Assembly: GCA_965223355.1 (NCBI GenBank)
Contig: CBDCWE010000003.1
Coordinates: 1,612,001-1,676,000 of the forward strand
Origin: Tectiglobus sp965223355
Lineage (GTDB): Bacteria > Pseudomonadota > Alphaproteobacteria > Rhizobiales > Hyphomicrobiaceae
DNA length: 64,000 nucleotides
Direction: 5' to 3'
Position numbers and translations under genes: made by a program. Every line of letters starts with the position of its first letter. The first letter of the stretch is position 1. Below are positions 62,865 through 64,000 of the stretch, piece by piece. A model generated the notes under the pieces. The model searched no databases. It worked only from the letters and a program-made list of their open reading frames with translations, and was not told the origin of the DNA.

Positions 62865-63815
62865 ATGACCCAGCCCGAACGCCCTCCTTTTGCGACGATG
62901 AATGGCGAGATCGTTCCGTTCGACCAAGCCAAAATCTCGATCATGGCACCAGGACTAACCTTCGCGGTACTCGTGTTCGAAGGCCTCCGCGGATATTGGA
63001 ATGACGACAAGCAGGAACTGTATGTCTTTCGCGTACCGGAGCACCTCAACCGGTTAGCGTTTTCGACTTCGGTCATCGAGATCGACGATGCACCTGATGC
63101 GCCGGCTTTCAACCGTCAGATGCTGGAGCTGATTCGCGCATGCGAAATGCGCTTGGATTGCTATATCCGCATCCAGTCCTACGTCGATGATTGGGGTGCG
63201 ATGGCTGCGCGCTCGCCTGTCGGAAGCTCAATCATATGCCGGGCGCGAGGGCGCGTTGCAGCCTTCTTCAACGGTGTGCACTTCTGTGTCAGCAGCTGGC
63301 GGCGCAACGAAGATGATGCAAGTCCGTCACGAATTAAGGCTTCGGCAAACTATCTCAATAGCCGTCTAGCCGGACTTGAGGCCAAACGTTCGGGCTTCGA
63401 TGCTGCCGTGATCCTCAATAGAGACGGTACGGTAAGCGAAGGTCCTGGCGGATGCATCTTCCTGATGCGCGAGGGACGTTGGATCACGCCGTCTGTGACG
63501 TCCGGCATCCTGGAAAGTGTGACGCGACAGACATTGATTGATATTGCCGGCGATGTTGGTCCAACCGTAACCGCCCGTGATATCGGGCGAACCGAACTCT
63601 ATCTCGCAGAAGAGGCGTTCTATTGCGGCACCGGTCAGGAGATTGTGCCGATCTTGAGCTTCGACCGCAAACCGATCGGAAATGGCAAGCCAGGACCAGA
63701 GACACGTCGATTGCAAGATCATTACGACGCAGTCGTTCGCGGGCGGGTCGAACGCTATAGCGATTGGCTGACGCCGGTTTGGGACGCGGTTGCAGGCAAA
63801 GGAGGCACCGCATAG
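62865..63815 (+). CDS. class IV (branched-chain type) aminotransferase
   Basis: This 316-residue fold-type IV PLP enzyme starts MTQPERPPFATMNGEIVPFD. Features include ISIMAPGLTFAVLVFEGLRG, the PLP-lysine Lys158 in RIKASANYLNSRLAGLEAKR, and DAAVILNRDGTVSEGPGGCI with the Glu of the cofactor site. FYCGTGQEIVPI follows. The family includes BCAT, D-amino-acid and (R)-amine transaminases; which applies is unknown. It lies 21 bp after tctA and overlaps the next start by one base. Confidence 0.9.
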   Translation: MTQPERPPFATMNGEIVPFDQAKISIMAPGLTFAVLVFEGLRGYWNDDKQELYVFRVPEHLNRLAFSTSVIEIDDAPDAPAFNRQMLELIRACEMRLDCYIRIQSYVDDWGAMAARSPVGSSIICRARGRVAAFFNGVHFCVSSWRRNEDDASPSRIKASANYLNSRLAGLEAKRSGFDAAVILNRDGTVSEGPGGCIFLMREGRWITPSVTSGILESVTRQTLIDIAGDVGPTVTARDIGRTELYLAEEAFYCGTGQEIVPILSFDRKPIGNGKPGPETRRLQDHYDAVVRGRVERYSDWLTPVWDAVAGKGGTA

Positions 63816-64000
63816 TGGACACCATCCGCATTGGTCTCATCTGGCGACGCATCGAGGGATTGGTTGACCAGGTCGCCGAGACGTTTCTGCGCGCGGCCTT
63901 TTCTGTTGTTGTCCGTGATAACTACGACATGGCCTTTAGCCTGTTCGATGCACGCGGCCGCCTGATCGCCCAGTCGAAGCGCAGCATCCCGAGCTTTACA
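63815..64000 (+). CDS. hydantoinase B/oxoprolinase family protein, 5' part
   Basis: A GTG at 63815 (overlapping the aminotransferase stop as TAGTG), behind GGAGGCACC, opens a frame that runs off the window. It has 62 codons: GLIWRRIEGLVDQVAETFLR, AAFSVVVRDNYDMAFSLFDA and RGRLIAQSKRSIPSFT. This is the typical HyuB N-terminus. HyuB works with HyuA on N-methylhydantoins, oxoproline or acetone-carboxylase-like substrates. It suggests that the operon continues with hydantoinase-type genes. Confidence 0.85.
   Translation, partial: MDTIRIGLIWRRIEGLVDQVAETFLRAAFSVVVRDNYDMAFSLFDARGRLIAQSKRSIPSFT

Overview
The window comes from a GC-rich alphaproteobacterium, probably of the Hyphomicrobiales/Rhizobiales type. 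The evidence is gene order: DUF177-plsX-fabH-ihfA-merR next to a tRNA-Pro gene, LysM/M23 peptidase-DUF815-yajC-secD-secF-Mth938-squalene/phytoene-synthase-like, and a CckA-type kinase beside recA. The genome is heavily loaded with insertion sequences and short palindromic repeats.

Layout. (1) 1-17 kb is an accessory island of nested and broken insertion sequences (IS256, IS1380, IS5-like, IS3, IS110, IS1182, IS481). Between them sit a TetM/OtrA-like ribosomal protection GTPase, two related SAM methyltransferases, an MFS transporter stub and one orphan protein. (2) 17.5-32 kb is core genome: tRNA-Ala(GGC), tRNA-Pro(GGG), a phosphopantetheinyl transferase, MerR, IhfA, FabH, PlsX, DUF177, a CBP3-like cytochrome bc1 chaperone, BamE, homologues of the mitochondrial complex I assembly factors NDUFAF6 and NDUFAF3, SecF-SecD-YajC, a DUF815 ATPase and a LysM/M23 peptidase. 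(3) 32-44 kb is core to semi-core: a VOC protein, methylmalonyl-CoA mutase, an MscS/DUF3772 channel, a FliO-like protein, CckA, RecA and a cupin. (4) 44.6-64 kb is a catabolic region: Fe- and Zn-dependent alcohol dehydrogenases, an alpha/beta hydrolase, cupins, a PhyH dioxygenase, enoyl-CoA hydratase, acyl-CoA ligase, CoA transferase and quinone reductase, then a maleate-isomerase-like gene, an old-yellow-enzyme, LysR, a TctCBA tricarboxylate-type transporter, a class IV aminotransferase and the start of a hydantoinase B gene. Several of these genes are fragments or frameshifted, so this region is partly decaying.

The most notable signal is at the ends of the mobile elements. Nearly every boundary I can define falls on the tetranucleotide CTAG or a one-base variant. 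This holds for two near-identical IS481 copies, an intact IS1380, an IS1182, a roughly 131-bp double-hairpin repeat (four full copies plus partial ones) and a 244-270 bp palindromic MITE (two copies plus remnants). CTAG often overlaps TAG stop codons (recA, a cupin, bamE, plsX), so many insertions leave the coding sequence intact. One double-hairpin copy splits a maleate-isomerase-like gene, and removing it with one CTAG restores the reading frame exactly. The IS481 transposase has no stop codon of its own and is terminated by the TAG of its target.

All calls rest on reading the sequence and on knowledge of protein families. No database search was run.
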